From the IMG/VR virus record IMGVR_UViG_3300034145_000016, positions 1-34,351 of that record: a stretch of DNA of 34,351 bases, one strand, 5' to 3'. The stretch's first letter is position 1, and each line of letters opens with the position of its first letter. Below are positions 7,799 to 15,393 of the stretch, piece after piece. The DNA comes from a virus. The notes below the pieces were generated by a model that worked only from the letters and a program-made list of their open reading frames with translations, did not search any database and was not told the DNA's origin. The position numbers and the translations under genes are program-made.

Positions 7799-8259
7799 TG
7801 GCCGAAGCACAGGAGGCCCGTAGGGGCAGGCACGGGGAAGACACCCAGGGACGGCGCGAGCGGCGCCGGAAAGAGGGGCAGGAGGGGCTTGACGGTCTCA
7901 AATTGCCGATCCCGGAGTGGGTGTTCGACAAATACCCCGAAGGCTCATTCGTTCACCGCTGGTTTCGGGCCGAGAAGGGCCGGATTTACTCGAAGACGCA
8001 GGCCGATGATTGGGACCCCGTAGATGGGGTCGATCACGTGCCTGGAGCTCATGATCAGCACGGCAACGCTGTCGATCACGTGCTCTGCGTCAAATATCGC
8101 GACTGGTGGGAGGCAGACCGCGCCAAGGCCGATGTGCGGCGGCGCGAAACCGAGGACCAGATGCGCCGGGGGGTCGTAGCCGGAAAGGGCGACGATGCCG
8201 GCGAGGCGGGCCTCACTTCCGAAATTTCTTACGCGAGCGGCTTGAACCGCCTGCGTTGA
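7798..8259 (+). CDS. Phage protein of unknown function beside capsid genes
   Basis: The start is ATG 7798, overlapping the scaffold stop, and the product is 153 residues. The N-terminus is very basic (EARRGRHGEDTQGRRERRRK). It is followed by a compact region, IPEWVFDKYPEGSFVHRWFR, then GRIYSKTQADDWDPVDG, of a type found next to capsid genes in related phages. The middle carries VDHVPGAHDQHGNAVDHVLC. No enzyme motif is seen. A virion component or assembly factor is the best guess. Confidence 0.65.
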   Translation: MAEAQEARRGRHGEDTQGRRERRRKEGQEGLDGLKLPIPEWVFDKYPEGSFVHRWFRAEKGRIYSKTQADDWDPVDGVDHVPGAHDQHGNAVDHVLCVKYRDWWEADRAKADVRRRETEDQMRRGVVAGKGDDAGEAGLTSEISYASGLNRLR

Positions 8260-8271
8260 GGAGACATCAAA

Positions 8272-8850
8272 ATGGCAAATGCAAATGCACCGTTCGGCCT
8301 GAAGCCGATCCGGGGCGCTTTCAGCCAGCCCTATAACGACGGCGCTCAGCCTTATGCGAAGGCGGCGGCTGACACCGCGGTTGTTCGCTACGGCGATCCC
8401 GTGGTCGTGACCGGGGCCGAGACGGCTGAAGGCGTTCCGATTGTTACCCTCGCCACGGCGGGGTCCACCAACGCCATCACCGGCATCGCAGTGGGCTTTC
8501 GCCCGCTCGGTGTCTCGGAATGGCTTGGCTATGCTCCCGCTTCCACCCTGTATGAGGTCCTCGTCACGGACAATCCCGATGGCGAGTATCTTATCCAGGA
8601 GGACAGCGACGGCGGCGCCTTGGCGGCTGGTTCCACCGGCCTCAATGCGGCGATCGTCTTTGGCGCGGCGACGGGCAACCAGTCGGCAGCCATGCTGGAT
8701 TCGAGCACGGCCGCTACCACCGCTGGCCTTCAGGTCCGCATCCTAGGTCTCGCTCAGATTCCGGGCAACGCGATCGGCAACTATGCCGTGTGGCGCGTCC
8801 GGCTGAACAACGTGACCACCACCCCCAACGCGGCTTCGACCGGCGCCTAA
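8272..8850 (+). CDS. Capsid decoration/cement-like structural protein
   Basis: The protein has 192 residues, with GGAGAC (8260-8265) as ribosome site. It starts MANANAPFGLKPIRG, the usual opening of small structural proteins placed directly before the major capsid gene. The rest is beta-rich, with alanine, threonine and glycine: YGDPVVVTGAETAEGVPIVT, GIAVGFRPLGVSEW and a C-terminal WRVRLNNVTT. Such proteins are found as head cement or decoration proteins. The intergenic gap to the capsid gene is only 13 bases. Confidence 0.7.
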   Translation: MANANAPFGLKPIRGAFSQPYNDGAQPYAKAAADTAVVRYGDPVVVTGAETAEGVPIVTLATAGSTNAITGIAVGFRPLGVSEWLGYAPASTLYEVLVTDNPDGEYLIQEDSDGGALAAGSTGLNAAIVFGAATGNQSAAMLDSSTAATTAGLQVRILGLAQIPGNAIGNYAVWRVRLNNVTTTPNAASTGA

Positions 8851-8863
8851 GGAGGGCTGAGAC

Positions 8864-9763
8864 ATGCTTATTACTCGTTCAGTCCATCCGAAGTTGCTGC
8901 TTCCGGGTGTGAAGGCGTTCTTCGGCGACAAGTATAAGGACTATCGCCCGATCTGGTCGCAGATCTTCACCAAGGAGACGAGCGACCGCGCCTACGAAGA
9001 GGTTGTGGAAGAGCGGGGTTTCGGCCTTGCTCAGGTGAAGTCGGAGGGGCAGTCCGTCCCTTACGACACCACGGGCGAAGGCCCGACCACGCGGTTCACG
9101 CATGTGAACTATGCGCTCGGGTTCATCGTCACCGAAGAGGAGGTGGACGATAATCTCTATCAGGATCGCGCATTGAGCCGGGCCGGCGCGCTTGCCCGGT
9201 CGATGCGGATCACGAAAGAGGTGGTCCACGCCAACGTGCTCAATCGCGCGTTCAGCACTTCCTACCCTCTAGGCGACGGCGCGGCGATGATCTCCGCGTC
9301 CCACCCGACCACGGCGGGCAACCAGTCGAACCTCCTCACGGCGGCCGATCTTACCGAGGCGTCTCTTGAAGATGCCATGATCCGTATCGCAAACATGAAG
9401 GATGCCCGCGGGCTGAACATCATGACGCGGGCGGTGACTCTGGTGGTGTCGCCTTCGGAGATGTTCAACGCCTACCGCATTCTCAATGCCGTGGGGCGCA
9501 GCGGGGTCGAGACCAACGATCCCAACGCGATCCGCGACATGGGGATGGCACCCAAGGTGGTGGTCAATCCCTACCTGGACGATACCGACGCCTGGTTCCT
9601 CATCACCGATGTGGACCAGGGGCTGATGTCGATCCAGCGCAAGGCCCTACGCTTTGCCGAGGATGGGGATTTCGACACCGGCAACCTGAAGCACAAGGCG
9701 CAGGAGCGGTATTCCGCCGGCGCCGCTGACTTCCGGGCAATCGTCGGCTCGACCGGCTCCTAA
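8864..9763 (+). CDS. Major capsid protein, Mu gpT-like
   Basis: This 299-residue protein is preceded by AAGGAGGG (8849-8856), a near-perfect ribosome site, as expected for the most abundant virion protein. Signature stretches are FGDKYKDYRPIWSQIF (about 21-36), SVPYDTTGEGPTTRF, the central AMISASHPTTAGNQSN with LTEASLEDAMIRI, and the late MAPKVVVNPYLDDTDAWFLI. These match the Mu gpT-type HK97-fold head protein. It builds the icosahedral shell with the scaffold and cement proteins encoded just upstream. No N-terminal delta domain or protease is seen, in keeping with a separate scaffold. Confidence 0.9.
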   Translation: MLITRSVHPKLLLPGVKAFFGDKYKDYRPIWSQIFTKETSDRAYEEVVEERGFGLAQVKSEGQSVPYDTTGEGPTTRFTHVNYALGFIVTEEEVDDNLYQDRALSRAGALARSMRITKEVVHANVLNRAFSTSYPLGDGAAMISASHPTTAGNQSNLLTAADLTEASLEDAMIRIANMKDARGLNIMTRAVTLVVSPSEMFNAYRILNAVGRSGVETNDPNAIRDMGMAPKVVVNPYLDDTDAWFLITDVDQGLMSIQRKALRFAEDGDFDTGNLKHKAQERYSAGAADFRAIVGSTGS

Positions 9764-9778
9764 CCGAGCCAAGGGAGC

Positions 9779-9801
9779 GCCCCTCGCCTTAAAGGAGGGG
9801 C
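9779..9801 (+). other. Perfect 7-bp hairpin after the capsid gene
   Basis: GCCCCTC (9779-9785) pairs with GAGGGGC (9795-9801) across a 9-base loop. No T-run follows (AACCTA), so it is not a classic terminator. It may stabilise the 3' end of capsid mRNA or damp read-through to the less abundant tail proteins. Confidence 0.5.
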
Positions 9802-9826
9802 AACCTATTCACGCGGAGGCCCGGAC

Positions 9827-10081
9827 ATGACGGACGCGGCTCGCGGCAACTATTCGATGAACCCTAAGGGCGCCTGTATGAGGTGCGGGTTCAAATTCGA
9901 CCTCCACAAGCTCAGCAAGGAATGGACTGGCCTGAGGGTGTGTTCCGACTGCTGGGACAAGAAGCCCGAGGCGATCCACCCACCTTCACCGCTACCCGAA
10001 GGCTTGGTGAAGCCGAACGCCTCACCGGAGCCTGCCGACACGTTCATCACGCCCGGCCCGCCTGACAGGAGCACGCTCTGA
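9827..10081 (+). CDS. Small zinc-ribbon-like phage protein
   Basis: The start is ATG 9827 with GCGGAGG (9812-9818) upstream, giving 84 residues. Two cysteine pairs, CMRCGFKF (C18, C21) and VCSDCWDKK (C39, C42), enclose a WTGL segment. This is a four-cysteine ribbon common in proteins placed between capsid and head-tail joining genes. The C-terminal half is proline-rich and likely disordered. The stop overlaps the next start by one base (CTGATG). Function unknown; a head completion or DNA-contact role is plausible. Confidence 0.7.
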   Translation: MTDAARGNYSMNPKGACMRCGFKFDLHKLSKEWTGLRVCSDCWDKKPEAIHPPSPLPEGLVKPNASPEPADTFITPGPPDRSTL

Positions 10082-10755
10082 TGCCCAGCTCGGGTGTAAC
10101 GGCATGGTCTTTGACGGCCCGCGACCTCATCACCCAGGCCCTGCGCGAGCTTGGGGTTCTGTCCTCTGGCGAAGAACCCACCTCCGATGAGCTTTCGGAC
10201 TGCCTGGTAAGGCTCGTTTCATTGCTCAAGAGCCTCCAGGCCAAGGGCGCCAATCTGTGGCGTGAAAGCATTGCGACCGCGACGATTACCGCCAACGTGG
10301 CGAGTGTGGCCCTCGCCGCCGGTGTTCGCGATGTAGTGGCGGCCAGGCTGGTTGGCATCTCCTACAATCGACCATTGGCTCAATGGGAGCGCGACGACTA
10401 CCGCAACGTGCCGAATAGGGCACAAGCTGGCGATCCAATTGCATATTATGTCGAGCAGGCGGTTGGCTCGCGCACCCTCTACGTGTGGCCGGTCCCCACG
10501 ACCGGAAAGACGCTGGAACTTGATGTTATCCGGCAAGTCGAGACGATAACGGACGCCTCGCAGACGCTCGACTTCCCCGAGGAGCATCAGGAGGCGCTCT
10601 ACACCGCTCTCGCCGTCCGATGCGCCGGTTTGTTCGGAGTGCAGCCGGGACCAGAATTGGTAGCGCGGGCTCAGCAGCTCGAACGCGAGATGCTCGATGC
10701 TGATCGGCCGGAAAGCTACTTCATGGGGCCGTGGTCAGAGAGCCATTGTGCCTAG
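10081..10755 (+). CDS. P22 gp4-like tail accessory / head completion protein
   Basis: The protein has 224 residues. The N-terminal LTARDLITQALRELGVL, with GEEPTSDELSDCLVRLVSLL, is the hallmark helical opening of the gp4 (packaged DNA stabilisation) family. TLYVWPVPTTGKTLELDVIR and FPEEHQEALYTALAVRCAGL continue it. In P22, gp4 binds below the portal ring and extends it; it also has a hydrolase role in some phages, for which I see no clear active site here. The following gp10-type gene begins inside its 3' end, as expected for paired tail factors. Confidence 0.82.
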   Translation: MPSSGVTAWSLTARDLITQALRELGVLSSGEEPTSDELSDCLVRLVSLLKSLQAKGANLWRESIATATITANVASVALAAGVRDVVAARLVGISYNRPLAQWERDDYRNVPNRAQAGDPIAYYVEQAVGSRTLYVWPVPTTGKTLELDVIRQVETITDASQTLDFPEEHQEALYTALAVRCAGLFGVQPGPELVARAQQLEREMLDADRPESYFMGPWSESHCA

Positions 10756-12121
10756 CATTTCCTACGGTGTCGGCTCCTATCGCCGGCTGAACGGCAACCT
10801 GCCCGAGCTGCGGCTCGTCAACATGTTCATCGAAGCGGCGCCCACATCCGAGAACCGGGTCACTCTCCTGTCGAGAAAGGGGCTGGAGGAGCATAGCGCC
10901 CCCGGCTCTGGTCCGATCACTGGCATATTCCGCGAAGAGGGCGTGTTCGGCGGCGACGTGTTCACCGTCTCGGGCAGGACGCTGTATCGAGGCGAAGCCG
11001 CGCTGGGGAGCATTGATGGCGACGGGCCGGTAAGGTTCGCTGCTTCGGACACCGAACTGGCGATCACGGCTGGAGCGACCCTCTATCGCTATCACGCGCC
11101 CGATGGCTTGGACGCCGTGACGTTTCCGGATGATGCGGAGGTGACCGACATCCGCTTCCACGACGGCCTGTTCCTCGCCGCCGCAAACGACACGCAGCGC
11201 TGGTATTTCAGCGCGGTCCTGGACGCAGATACCTGGGGCGGGCTGGACTTCGCATCGGCGGAGCGGCGGCCAGACCCCTTGCTCGGCCTCGAGGTGCTGA
11301 ACGACACGCTGTTCCTGCTTGGCGCCTCAACGATTGAGCCTTGGGCAAATACCGGGGATGCTGAGCTTCCCTATTCCCGGATCGAGCAACGGCTGATCGA
11401 CAAGGGCCTGTATCGCACCGGCTGTTCCCAGCCGATCGACAACAGCCTGATCTTCATCGGCCATGACGGGATCGTTTATCGGTTGGCCGACGTGCCGCAG
11501 CGTATATCGGACCACGGCATTGAGGAGCGGATCGCTGGTTCGGCGGCGGTCTCGACCTTCGCCTATCAGTATGAGGGCCACAGCTTCTTCGTGGTCCGGC
11601 TTGATGCTGAAACTATGCTGTTCGACTTGGCCACGGGGCAATGGTGCGAATTTGCTACCTATGGCCGGAGTAATTTCGCGGGCAGGTGCGCGGTCACGGT
11701 CGGAACTGAGGCACTGTTCGGCGACGATACGGCGGGCAAGGTGTGGCGGTTCGGAGGCTGGGAAGATGGAGGCTCACCGATCGAGCGTCTTTTCACCGCG
11801 GCGTTCCCGATCCCGGGCGGGTCGGTCTCAATCGACAATTTTAATATCGAGGCCAATACCGGCTGGACCGAGGAGCTGACAGGGCAGGGGTCTAACCCTC
11901 AGGTGGAGATGCGCTCGTCCCGCGATGCCGGGGCGACGTGGGGCCCATGGCGGAGCGCAGGGCTTGGCGGGCAGGGCGAGTATCGCCGCCGCACGCAATG
12001 GCGCCGCTGCGGGCTGTTTGACGCACCTGGCGCAATCTTCGAGGTCAGGGCGACAGACCCGGTCGGGTTCCGGGTCAGCAATGTGCGGGTCAATGAGGCC
12101 GGCGGCGGCAGGAGCCGCTAG
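10748..12121 (+). CDS. P22 gp10-like tail hub protein
   Basis: GTG 10748 is chosen: it gives an N-terminus MPSISYGVGSYRRLNGNLPE, typical of this family, while ATG 10697 would lie deep in the gp4 gene. The 457-residue beta-rich protein carries repeated blade-like segments such as ITDIRFHDG-type and LLGASTIEPWANTGDAELPY, then SLIFIGHDGIVYRLA. These match packaged-DNA stabilisation gp10, the hexameric tail hub that joins gp4 to needle and tailspikes. It overlaps gp4 by eight bases and the next gene by one. Confidence 0.82.
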   Translation: MPSISYGVGSYRRLNGNLPELRLVNMFIEAAPTSENRVTLLSRKGLEEHSAPGSGPITGIFREEGVFGGDVFTVSGRTLYRGEAALGSIDGDGPVRFAASDTELAITAGATLYRYHAPDGLDAVTFPDDAEVTDIRFHDGLFLAAANDTQRWYFSAVLDADTWGGLDFASAERRPDPLLGLEVLNDTLFLLGASTIEPWANTGDAELPYSRIEQRLIDKGLYRTGCSQPIDNSLIFIGHDGIVYRLADVPQRISDHGIEERIAGSAAVSTFAYQYEGHSFFVVRLDAETMLFDLATGQWCEFATYGRSNFAGRCAVTVGTEALFGDDTAGKVWRFGGWEDGGSPIERLFTAAFPIPGGSVSIDNFNIEANTGWTEELTGQGSNPQVEMRSSRDAGATWGPWRSAGLGGQGEYRRRTQWRRCGLFDAPGAIFEVRATDPVGFRVSNVRVNEAGGGRSR

Positions 12122-12705
12122 TGGCACGGCTTCCCAGGCTCCCGCGAGGCCCGATCGTCACGCCTTCGACGGGCGAGCCGGGACAGGCGTTCACGGTTTA
12201 CTGGCAGCGGTTCGCGGAAGCCATTGAGACGCAGATTCAAGACATCTCGGAACTGCTCAACACGGTCATCCTGCTCAACGAACTGATCACCGAAGCGGAA
12301 GAGGCGATCAAGGCCCTGAACACTGCCGCCCAAGAGGTTACGTCATCGAACGAGCTTGGCACCTCCTATGTCGAAGGGATCACGATCACGGCGGATGACG
12401 CGGGCGTGGAGGCAAGCGTTACCGTCTCCGCCCACACCCGGAAATATCCGCAGTCGGACGGCTCAACCACCGACGTTGCCGTGAACGGCGGAGTCATTGC
12501 CGGCCTCAACCACTCGACCGAATATTGGATCTACTACGATCAGCCGAGCCGCGCGGGTGGGGCGGTGACTTATGCGGTTTCGGCTTCGCCTACGGCCCAG
12601 ATCGGCGATCGGCACAATGTCGGCGCAGTGACAACGCCGGCACCGCTCGGCTCTTCGACCACCGGCAACGGCGTCAAGCCTCCCGGATATACGGGGCCGG
12701 GATGA
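12121..12705 (+). CDS. Coiled-coil tail protein in the gp26 (needle) position
   Basis: GTG 12121 shares a base with the gp10 stop. The 194-residue protein opens with a proline-rich head-binding-like segment and GQAFTVYWQRFAEAIETQIQ. A long helix rich in leucine and isoleucine repeats follows (ISELLNTVILLNELITEAEE, about 42-61), suited to a trimeric coiled coil. The C-terminal half is beta-rich (TITADDAGVEASVTVS, LNHSTEYWIYYDQPS), like a fibronectin-type or tail-fibre tip domain. In P22 the needle/plug protein gp26 follows gp10; this is a positional analogue, not a sequence match. Confidence 0.6.
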   Translation: MARLPRLPRGPIVTPSTGEPGQAFTVYWQRFAEAIETQIQDISELLNTVILLNELITEAEEAIKALNTAAQEVTSSNELGTSYVEGITITADDAGVEASVTVSAHTRKYPQSDGSTTDVAVNGGVIAGLNHSTEYWIYYDQPSRAGGAVTYAVSASPTAQIGDRHNVGAVTTPAPLGSSTTGNGVKPPGYTGPG

Positions 12706-13151
12706 TCGTCAGAACCGCTAGCCCTGAGGATTTGGCAGCGATCTCGGAAATGGGGGAGCGCTTCCATAAGGAAGCTGGCTGGCTCGACATTGCAGGGTTC
12801 AACCGGATCGATTGCGAGGCCTCGCTACGATCAATGATTGAAGGCGCGGGAGTTGTCCTTGTCGCGGAGGATGAGGGGCGGATCGTCGGGATCGCCGGGG
12901 GGATATTCTTCCCTCTCTATTTCAATCACGCTCACAAGAGCGGCCAGGAGCTGTTCCTCTACGTGGAGCCGGGGCGGCGAGATGGCCTAGGCGGGAAGCT
13001 TTTGGCGGCCCTCGAAAATGCGGCCAGAGAAGCCGGGTGCCAGTCGTGGATAATGATCGCACTGGATCAGGTCGCTCCAGAGGCGACGGGGCGGCTCTAT
13101 CGACGCCGGGGCTATCGAGCAGCCGAGCATAGCTGGATCAGGAGTCTTTAA
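12702..13151 (+). CDS. GNAT-family N-acetyltransferase
   Basis: The start ATG 12702 overlaps the previous stop by four bases, giving 149 residues. The GNAT fold is visible: an opening strand MIVRTASPEDL, the central VVLVAEDEGRIVGIAGGIFF, then motif A LFLYVEPGRRDGLGGKLLAA with the R-x-x-G-x-G acetyl-CoA loop, and a last LYRRRGYRAAEHSWIR. It transfers an acetyl group from acetyl-CoA to an unknown amine. It lies in the tail module, coupled at both ends. It may modify a virion protein or the host. Such enzymes recur in tail or ejection clusters of podoviruses. Confidence 0.85.
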   Translation: MIVRTASPEDLAAISEMGERFHKEAGWLDIAGFNRIDCEASLRSMIEGAGVVLVAEDEGRIVGIAGGIFFPLYFNHAHKSGQELFLYVEPGRRDGLGGKLLAALENAAREAGCQSWIMIALDQVAPEATGRLYRRRGYRAAEHSWIRSL

Positions 13152-14089
13152 TGGCAATTTCGACTGGTCTGGCCCTGCTAGGCTCTGCGGCGCTTAGCGC
13201 CGGCGGCTCGATCTTGGCTGGCAACAGCACCAAGAAGGCCACCCAGCAGGCCGCCGATACGTCGATGCAGACGGCGGCAATGAACAACGCGCTCGCTCGC
13301 GACATTTACGGCCAGAACCGCAACGCCCTCGCCCCCTTCATGAGCCGGGGGAACGTGGCTGGCGATCAGATCAACGCGATGCTCGGCCTGTCCGCGAATA
13401 ATAATGCCGCCAGCACCCCTGCAAGCGCGCTCAGCGGCTTTTCGGGTGGCGGAGGCTATCCCAGCCCCAACGCCAGTCCGATGGCCCAGAACGGCTTCTA
13501 TCAGGGCGATTTCATGGACACGGGTCCGCACGGGCAGCATCTGCCCCAGCTGGCCGATCCGATGCCTCAGTCGACCGGCTATGCACCACCGCCCCAAGGC
13601 ACGGTCAATACGGCTCCTGCCGCAAACCCGATGGACCCGTTTCGGCAGTATATCGCCAATTCGGATTATGGTTTCAAATTTGGGGAGGGGTCGAACGCGC
13701 TCAACCATGGCTACGCGGCCAATGGCTCGCTCCAGTCAGGCGCGGCGATGAAGGGGCTGGAGAAGTTCCGGCAGAACCTCCAGTCCGGCTATCGCGGCGA
13801 GTATATGAACCTGCTTGGCCAGCAGCAGGGCGTGGGCTTGTCCGGCGCTTCGGCTCTAGCCGGTGTGGGGCAGAATTACGCCGGCATGGTCACGAGCAAC
13901 AATCAGCAGGCCGGCTCCGATGCCGCGAACGCAGCGCTGATGCGAGGCGCCAGCAACGCGAACATGTGGTCCGGCATCGCGGGCGGGGTCGGGAACGCGC
14001 TCGGTTCGTCCTATTCCCTGTTCGGCGGCGGCGGTGGGGGCCTGTCAAATCCGACATGGAGCCCGCGCTTCGGACCGATCGGCTACTGA
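13151..14089 (+). CDS. DNA ejection-type virion protein, small (gp7 position)
   Basis: ATG 13151 shares its A with the previous stop (TAATG). The 312-residue protein opens with a hydrophobic, glycine/alanine-rich segment (GLALLGSAALSAGGSILAG, about 6-24) that could enter a membrane. A QTAAMNNALARDIYGQNRNA helix follows, then a glycine, proline and asparagine-rich middle. It ends with LEKFRQNLQSGYRGEYMNLL, a repetitive GQNYAGMVTSNNQQAGSDAA region, and a glycine-rich tail. This layout is typical of podovirus ejection proteins that leave the head with the DNA and form a trans-envelope channel. Assignment to P22 gp7 is by order. Confidence 0.72.
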   Translation: MAISTGLALLGSAALSAGGSILAGNSTKKATQQAADTSMQTAAMNNALARDIYGQNRNALAPFMSRGNVAGDQINAMLGLSANNNAASTPASALSGFSGGGGYPSPNASPMAQNGFYQGDFMDTGPHGQHLPQLADPMPQSTGYAPPPQGTVNTAPAANPMDPFRQYIANSDYGFKFGEGSNALNHGYAANGSLQSGAAMKGLEKFRQNLQSGYRGEYMNLLGQQQGVGLSGASALAGVGQNYAGMVTSNNQQAGSDAANAALMRGASNANMWSGIAGGVGNALGSSYSLFGGGGGGLSNPTWSPRFGPIGY

Positions 14090-14090
14090 T

Positions 14091-15023
14091 ATGTCGGGAA
14101 TCAACTGGAGCATCCTGTCGAACGCACTCCAAACCAACCCTGGCGATGCGTTCCGCACCGGTATGGAGCAGGGCGCGACCCGCTCGGCCTTGGGGGCCTT
14201 GGCGCAGAACCCGAACGACTCCCGCGCAATGAACGCGCTTGCGGCATTCAATCCGCAGGCGGCGATGCAGATGCAGGATCGTACCCGACAGCAGCAGGCG
14301 GCGGCGCGTGAGGAGCAGCAGCGGCAAGAGCGGCGACGGATCGGCGCCATAGCGGGCACCAACCCTACTCAAGCCGTTGGTCAGGCGTTTGCCGCCGGCG
14401 ATCTGGAGCTGGCTCGTTCTATAGGCCAGCTTGACGAGGAGCAGCGTAAGGCGGCTTGGGAGAGAACAGAGCGACTGGGCGGCGTTGTCGCCCAAATTCG
14501 CAGCCTTCCGCCTGCCCAGCGGCGTAGCGCAATCCAACAGATGGCGCCGCAGCTTACCGGCGCATTCAATTTCACGCCTGAGACGATCGCTGCCTTCGAT
14601 CCAACCGACCAGAACCTGGACTTGCTGCTTTCCCGGACGATGAAGGCCAAAGACCTTCTCGATGTGCAGTCCGGCGGACAATACACCATCGACAACACCC
14701 GCTTCGACCGGAACGGCAATGTGATCGTTCAGATGCCGGAGTTCATCCCTGGGGGTGAGGGCTCTCTTTACAGGGTCGATCCCGCTGCTCCGGTTCGGCC
14801 CGGCCAGCCACAGACGGGCTCTCCGGGGACCGTAACGCGGACATCCACTCCCGACGCCGCGCCGGCCATGACGCCGGAGCAGCTTCGCGCCGCTGCAGAA
14901 AGCGCCATCGCACGCGGCGCTCCGGCGGATGCGGTAAATCAACGCCTGCAAGAGCAGTTGCGGGCACTCGGAAATGGAGGTGCGACCCCTGCCGGGTCGG
15001 GCAACTTTCCAGCGCGGTACTAA
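14091..15023 (+). CDS. DNA ejection-type virion protein (gp20 position)
   Basis: ATG 14091 begins one base after the previous stop; upstream frame is only antisense-like overlap. The 310-residue protein is alanine, glutamine and arginine-rich and mostly helical: NALQTNPGDAFRTGMEQGAT, then AAMQMQDRTRQQQAAAREEQ and LEEQ-type helices. The LPPAQRRSAIQQMAPQLTGA segment and a flexible C-terminus with VNQRLQEQLRALGNGGA follow. It sits between a gp7-type protein and a peptidase inside the ejection cassette. It overlaps the peptidase gene by 50 bases. The role is inferred from place and composition. Confidence 0.7.
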   Translation: MSGINWSILSNALQTNPGDAFRTGMEQGATRSALGALAQNPNDSRAMNALAAFNPQAAMQMQDRTRQQQAAAREEQQRQERRRIGAIAGTNPTQAVGQAFAAGDLELARSIGQLDEEQRKAAWERTERLGGVVAQIRSLPPAQRRSAIQQMAPQLTGAFNFTPETIAAFDPTDQNLDLLLSRTMKAKDLLDVQSGGQYTIDNTRFDRNGNVIVQMPEFIPGGEGSLYRVDPAAPVRPGQPQTGSPGTVTRTSTPDAAPAMTPEQLRAAAESAIARGAPADAVNQRLQEQLRALGNGGATPAGSGNFPARY

Positions 15024-15393
15024 TTGGGACGTGATCAGTATGCCCGGCGCTCCGAGGGACGGCGGGCGGCGGGTGCATCAGGGCTATGACATCGCTCCCC
15101 GCGCTGGTCCGGCGTGGCATCCCGAGCAGTCCTTCCGGATTGAGCGACCTCGCAACGGGCGTCGGTCTGGCCTTACCGCCGATGTCGTTTTGGAAGACGG
15201 AACGCGCCTGACCCTGATGCACCTTCGACAGCTTCCGCGTCCGGGAAGCTATCCGGCGGGCGCCTTGGCAGCAATCGCCGGCAACACCGGAAACGCGCGC
15301 ACCACACCGACTCATTTTCACGTCGAGGGCCGAGATGCTCGCGGCAACCGGATCGACCCCCGCCGTTACTTCGGGCTGGGGAGGAGACGCTGA
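14974..15393 (+). CDS. M23 (LytM-type) peptidoglycan endopeptidase of the virion
   Basis: The 139-residue protein is almost only the catalytic domain. The complete metal and catalytic set is visible: HQGYD (H35 and D39, the HxxxD motif), MHL (H83) and HFH (H114, H116). The fold pattern AGNTGNARTTPTHFHVEG leads to GNRIDPRRYFG. Enzymes of this family cut peptide cross-bridges in peptidoglycan. There is no signal peptide. Its place between ejection genes implies a virion enzyme that opens the wall during DNA entry, not a lysis enzyme. It starts 50 bases inside the previous gene; the early strand LPGRATFQRGT supports that start over GTG 15031. Confidence 0.85.
   Translation: MEVRPLPGRATFQRGTNWDVISMPGAPRDGGRRVHQGYDIAPRAGPAWHPEQSFRIERPRNGRRSGLTADVVLEDGTRLTLMHLRQLPRPGSYPAGALAAIAGNTGNARTTPTHFHVEGRDARGNRIDPRRYFGLGRRR

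Noticed and set aside
13890-14951. 353-codon leftward frame under the ejection genes
   Set aside because: Arg-rich low-complexity product with no ribosome site; the sense genes form a coupled operon.
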